Translations under genes and position numbers: made by a program | The notes under the pieces: generated by a model | The model's database searches: none | Told to the model about the DNA's origin: nothing | Seen by the model: the letters and a program-made list of their open reading frames with translations, nothing else | NCBI GenBank assembly: GCA_009823505.1 | Contig: VZQC01006732.1 | Location: 605,665 to 669,664, forward strand | From: Rhizomys pruinosus | Taxonomy: Eukaryota > Chordata > Mammalia > Rodentia > Spalacidae | Reading direction: 5' to 3' | Length of the DNA: 64,000 bases | In this document: positions 59,719-64,000 of the stretch, piece by piece | Layout: each line of letters starts with the position of its first letter | Position numbering within the stretch: position 1 is the first letter of the stretch

Positions 59719-61616
59719 TACACCCTAAACTCCCTAAAAAGGAGTTTCTAGGTACTACCTTTTATGTATCTGCAGTAGCCAATGCCAGAGGTACTTCTCT
59801 AACATCTCAATGGCTGGAAAGCAAAGGACATTTGGTATAATGCTACTAGAGACTAAGGAGTTCAGAGACCTCTTTTAGTAATCCCTAGTTCCTGTATCCA
59901 GCCAAGCATAGTTCAGGAAATTATTCCAGGACTCAACAAGAATCAAAGTAACATCAAATGAACCAACTCATTATTGAATATTTCTTATTATAAGAGCTTA
60001 GATGCTGTTTTGCTAAGCTTGGTGCAATAATATTCAGTAATAGTGTCATGTGTTCAAGAATGACAAGAAAAGTCAAAAGGGAGCATTATTCAAATGTCTA
60101 CCACTACTAAACAGAAACTGCTGTGTTGTTCTGCTTCATCTAATAGCTTCCAAAGTTCTTTGTGTTTTCATCAAAAGAAAGAATCTGTGGTATGAAATGT
60201 ATACAGATAAGCAACTGCATATTTAGTACTTAAGGAAAGTACAGATGAAGTTTAACTTGCATGGACATTAAAAGCTCAATTTAACACAGATCAATAATCA
60301 GTAAAGCAGTGCCCTAGCAGGGCACAGTGTAGAAAGAATGGGACCTGGAATAGATCACACAATCACTGTGGTCCATCCCTACCAGCCATGGCCATCATGC
60401 CATTTACAAATTCAGAATTAATCTCAGGATTACATGAAGGAGGAATTTAGGCCCAAAGTAGCATAATAAGACTCATTGGGTGTTTATAAAAGGACAAATA
60501 GGAAATACCACTGGCTTTTGGATGAGTGGCCATTGAGGGCTGGGAATTCAGCTGTCCTTTCTGTTTTTGTTACTGACTTTTATTCATCTCATAGGCTCAT
60601 AGGAAGTCAGATGCTTGCAAGTGCTTTCCTGGCCCAGCCAATCACAGTGTGTACAATGTAGTTCTTCTGAGCACTCAGTACTGGTGATACCTTTGCCTGA
60701 TATGTTCTATCCACAAATAGTGCCACAGGATATTATTTAGGTTTTAAAGCATTAAATACTATCTAGTCAGTTTAGTTCACAGCATGATTAGAATTGAAAT
60801 GTGACATTTAAACATTGCCCATTCAACATACATTTGTAGAGACCATACTTAAAACACTTATAAAAATACTGTTGTAACAAAAAGACTGGGTCAAAGAACT
60901 GACTGAAATGGTGAACTTCCACTTGAAACAGTAAACTTCTGCATTGAAAATTTTAAAAGAGACTGAGAAAAAGATGAAAAACATATTTGGCAGAATGCAT
61001 GAGCTCTGGCGGGGTGGGGGACAAGGAAGGGAGCCTAGATTAGAAATTCTGCATGAAATGCACAAAGGTTCAATAAAAATTGGCTTTGAAAAAAATGCTG
61101 TTGTGTGCTTACTTGTAAAAATTATAGATTTTTGTGCTGAATACAACAGGATATACTCAATGTACTTTATCATTAAGGGAAAACATCCACTTGCTAAATT
61201 AACACACGAGCTTAAGAAAAGATATCTATAATTAAGAAACAGTTAAGCTTTAAGTTGTTCTCTCTACTGCTTTCATTTTCTTAGAGTGAATATCAACCAG
61301 TATTTCCAGAATTAACATGTGTGTATGTGTGCACACATGTGCACATGTACCTTGTACATGGGGCATTACACCTGCTGCACATACACCATCTTAATTGTCT
61401 CCCAAGCCATTTAATTTTTATTTTGAGAGAAAGTTGCACTGTATACCTGACTTCTATCTCAGCCTTCCACATCCTGGGATTATAGACATGGATTACCAAG
61501 CCCAGTTCAAAATACTTATCTTTATGTTAGAATATCTTTGTATATATGTTTGCCGGTAATGAGACAGAGTAAAAATTTTCAAACAAGAATATACTTTCTT
61601 TTAAAAATAATAATGG

Positions 61617-61870
61617 GGGGGCTGGAGAGATGGCTCAGTGGTTAAGAGCACCTACTGCTCTTGCAGAGGACCTGGGTTCAATTCCCAGCACCCACATGGC
61701 GGCTAAGAACTGTCTTAGGCCGGGCATGGTGGTGCACACCTTTAATCCTAGCATACAGGAGGCAGAGGCAGGCAGATCTCTGTGAGTTCAAGGCTACCCT
61801 GGTCTACATTGCCAGCTTCAGGCCAGCTGGGGCTACAGGGAGACCCTGTCTCAAAAAGACCAAAAAAAAT
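61617..61870 (+). repeat. Composite SINE: B2 head joined to B1 (copy 3)
   Basis: The B2 head 'gggctggagagatggctcag' runs to 'cggctaagaactgtctta' and passes straight into 'ggccgggcatggtggtgcac', a full B1 with A tail. No B2 body is left. The junction is the same as in copies 1 and 2. Confidence 0.85.
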
Positions 61871-62133
61871 GGAATAACTTAATATACAAATTTTTTTAAG
61901 TTTTAAATGTATCAAAGATAACCTCAAGCAGAATTTTTAGTGTGGAAATTATGAAATTATTTCTGGATCTTTAATATAAATATAATAATTTAAAATTTGG
62001 ATTTATTGTCAAATGCAATTCCACACACTTGACAAAGAACCAAACTCATGCACGTATTCATGAAGCATTTGCTAGCTAAATGAATTACTAGCACTTAATT
62101 TCCAACATTGACACACTATGTCTTCTTTTTCAG

Positions 62134-64000
62134 GTACCATAGTTACTGCCAATCCTTTATTGCTTGTGGATAAAACACCAATAATTCGACTTCTTGTTGA
62201 AGCCAGTGATGGTGGAATTCCTGCTCTGAAGGCACTTACATTAGTGGAAATAGAAATACAAGATGTGAATAACTATGCCCCTGAGTTTGCAGAAGTGCAT
62301 TATAATCTTAGCTTGAGTGAAGATGCTCCAATTGGAAGCACCCTCCTGATGTTTTCAACTATTGACCATGACTGGACTGTTCAAAACACACGTGTTGAGT
62401 ATTCCATCATCACTGGCAATTCACAGAACAACTTCTACATTGAAACTAGTCTCGTCCATTCAGAATATCCTCATAAGCAGGGTGGCTCTCTTGTGTTGCT
62501 TCAAACTCTGGACAGAGAAACCAGTGCCAACCATAAGCTTGTTGTTCTAGCATCTGACAATGGTTCCCCTCCACTGAGTTCCACAGCTATCATCACTGTA
62601 GAAGTACTTGATGTCAATGACAACTCACCCACCTTCAGCAGTCAGCAGTACCAAGTCCATGTGAAGGAAAGTACCCCCGTGGGGAGCCACATCACCATGG
62701 TGTCAGCAGATGATCGGGATGTGGGTTCCCATGCACAAATCATCTATGGCATAATCTCTGGGAATGAGAAGGAACATTTTTACTTGGAAGAAACAACTGG
62801 GGTTCTTTATTTGCTTAAACCTCTGGATTATGAGGAAACAATCAAATTCACTTTAACCATCCATGCTACAGATGAGGAACAGAAACATGACTCTTTTGCA
62901 ACCGTATTTATCAATGTTTTAGATGACAATGACCACATGCCTCAGTTCATGTCCTCTACCGTGACCTGCGTCATTCCTGAAGACCTGCCTGCTTTCTCTA
63001 CCGTGTGTTCGGTACACGCTCTGGATTTTGATGCTGGGCCTTATGGAGAAGTGACTTACTCTATCTTGTCACCCTGCCCTGTCCCACAGGATATGCCTCT
63101 CTTTCAGGATCTCTTTGTCATTGACCCTTTAACAGGGGACATTCATGCTGAGCAAATGCTTGACTATGAAAGCGTCAGCAAGTATTGCCTCATGGTTCAG
63201 GCCAAAGACAGAGGTGGTTCCAGTGCCTCCCTAGTGGTTTGGGTGGAAGTCGAAGGGATTGATGAATTCGAACCTATCTTCACTCAAGATCAATATTATT
63301 TCAACCTCCCAGAAGACAATCAAGGACAACAGCTCATTGGCCGAGTAGAAGCCTCTGATGCTGATGCTGGAGTTGATGGGGTCGTTCTTTATTCCCTTGG
63401 GACTTCATCTCCTTTCTTTTCTGTAAACAAAACAAGTGGCAATATTTACTGGCTTAGAAGCTCTTTCTTAATAAATGGTTACCTCAGCAAGGAAGACACC
63501 CTTGAAGTGAAAGTAATTGCCCATAGTCCCAAACCTGGCTCCAAGTTCACATCCTGCAGTGTGTTCGTGAATGTCTCCCTGTCCCCTGAAGGACACCGGG
63601 AAGTGGTATTTGTCCACAGCTTCTCTATCAGCCTCACTGTATCCTTTTTACTGTTTCTGTTATTGGTCTGTACCCTTATTATACTCGTTCTGAGATGTAA
63701 ACAAAAAGACCCAATACACAGTTATGAGAAGACGTTATCAGCATCCTCAGACACCAATCCAAGACTAACTGGAGCTGCCAGTGAAGTCAAGGCCATGCAG
63801 GAGGCCACAGTGTGCAGGGATATACTGGGGCCAGGTGGAGCCATGCCCGCTGAGTGGTTGAACCTAATGAGTGTCATGGAGAAGGACATTGCCCATTTGT
63901 ACAGCCACTCAAACTGCAGTGGCCGCTGCTCGGTGGATGGAGAAACTGCAGAAGATAAGGAAATCCAGCAGATAAATGAGCACCCTTACAGAAAGGATTC
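62134..64000 (+). CDS. Dchs2: Dchs2 large 3' exon: EC repeats, TM helix, start of cytoplasmic tail (partial)
   Basis: The exon follows TCTTCTTTTTCAG, enters in phase 1, and stays open to the window end: 621 complete codons plus two bases, no stop. It holds the rest of one EC repeat (linker QDVNNYAPEF, 62259-62288), then four more repeats. Their linkers are LDVNDNSPTF (62607), LDDNDHMPQF (62919) and GIDEFEPIF (63255), and the last repeat runs straight to the membrane. The transmembrane helix is SFLLFLLLVCTLIILVL and flanking residues (63621-63692), followed by basic RCKQK. The tail includes LNLMSVMEKDI and ends in the window at INEHPYRKDS; this tail is what I recognise as dachsous type, and Dchs2 in particular. 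Several repeats near the membrane have weakened calcium motifs. The tail, stop codon and 3' UTR continue beyond the window. Confidence 0.88.
63621..63692 (+). other. Transmembrane segment coding region of Dchs2
   Basis: Twenty-four codons contain a 17-residue uncharged core (SFLLFLLLVCTLIILVL) and stop at RCKQK, a typical cytosolic stop-transfer signal. The extracellular side carries the last EC repeat and the cytosolic side the LNLMSVMEKDI region. Confidence 0.88.

Larger units (their letters stand above)
59108..62133 (+). other. Dchs2 intron f-g
   Basis: This 3.0-kb intron has a tail-to-tail B2 pair at 59284-59718 and a composite SINE at 61617-61870. The stretch 59720-61610 holds nothing I recognise, apart from a degraded B1-like bit near 61400-61510. 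Confidence 0.75.

Noticed and set aside
1..64000. CRISPR arrays, bacterial operons, phage or plasmid genes
   Set aside because: Everything points to rodent nuclear DNA. The direct repeats are SINE target duplications, microsatellites and minisatellites.

Overview
This is mammalian nuclear DNA from a muroid (mouse-like) rodent. It is full of B1, B2, ID, B3 and B4 SINEs and rodent L1 pieces, has long CA/GT microsatellites, and carries small exons bounded by GT-AG introns. I cannot name the species. A B2 subfamily with its own internal duplication and B1 copies ending in a 'gctggggctacagggagacc' form would help place it.

The only protein-coding gene I can support lies on the + strand. It is the 3' part of a giant atypical cadherin that I identify as Dchs2 (dachsous cadherin-related 2, also PCDH23). 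Seven exons form one consistent phase chain: 21565-21678, 26712-26924, 31335-31486, 45645-45775, 57354-57640, 58975-59107 and 62134-64000. The last runs off the window. Together they encode the end of one extracellular cadherin (EC) repeat, seven more EC repeats, a transmembrane helix at 63621-63692 and the start of the cytoplasmic tail. The second exon has one extra T in a T5 run (26746-26750), which puts a stop codon in the expected frame. It is either an assembly or polymorphism error or a disabling mutation.

The first 21.5 kb is intron (or upstream sequence) made of SINEs, hAT-type DNA transposon remnants (URR1-like), simple repeats, a near-intact 5S rRNA retrocopy with target-site duplications, and two stretches (about 3430-4170 and 6790-8010) that look like unpolished long-read sequence. 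The introns hold a 1.3-kb inverted duplication (25239-26518), a short LTR with a proline-like primer-binding site (27837-28047), a diverged 52-bp tandem repeat split by a B2 (50403-50910), a broken antisense L1 ORF2 (52690-55625) joined to a tandem array, and many SINEs with clear target-site duplications.

The most unusual items are: three copies of a composite SINE with a B2 head joined to a B1 at the same point (9833-10060, 52923-53184, 61617-61870); the 5S retrocopy; the inverted duplication; and the Dchs2 frameshift. I found no sign of a new multi-gene system. This is one exon set inside repeat-rich introns. All family names come from recognition, not from a database search.
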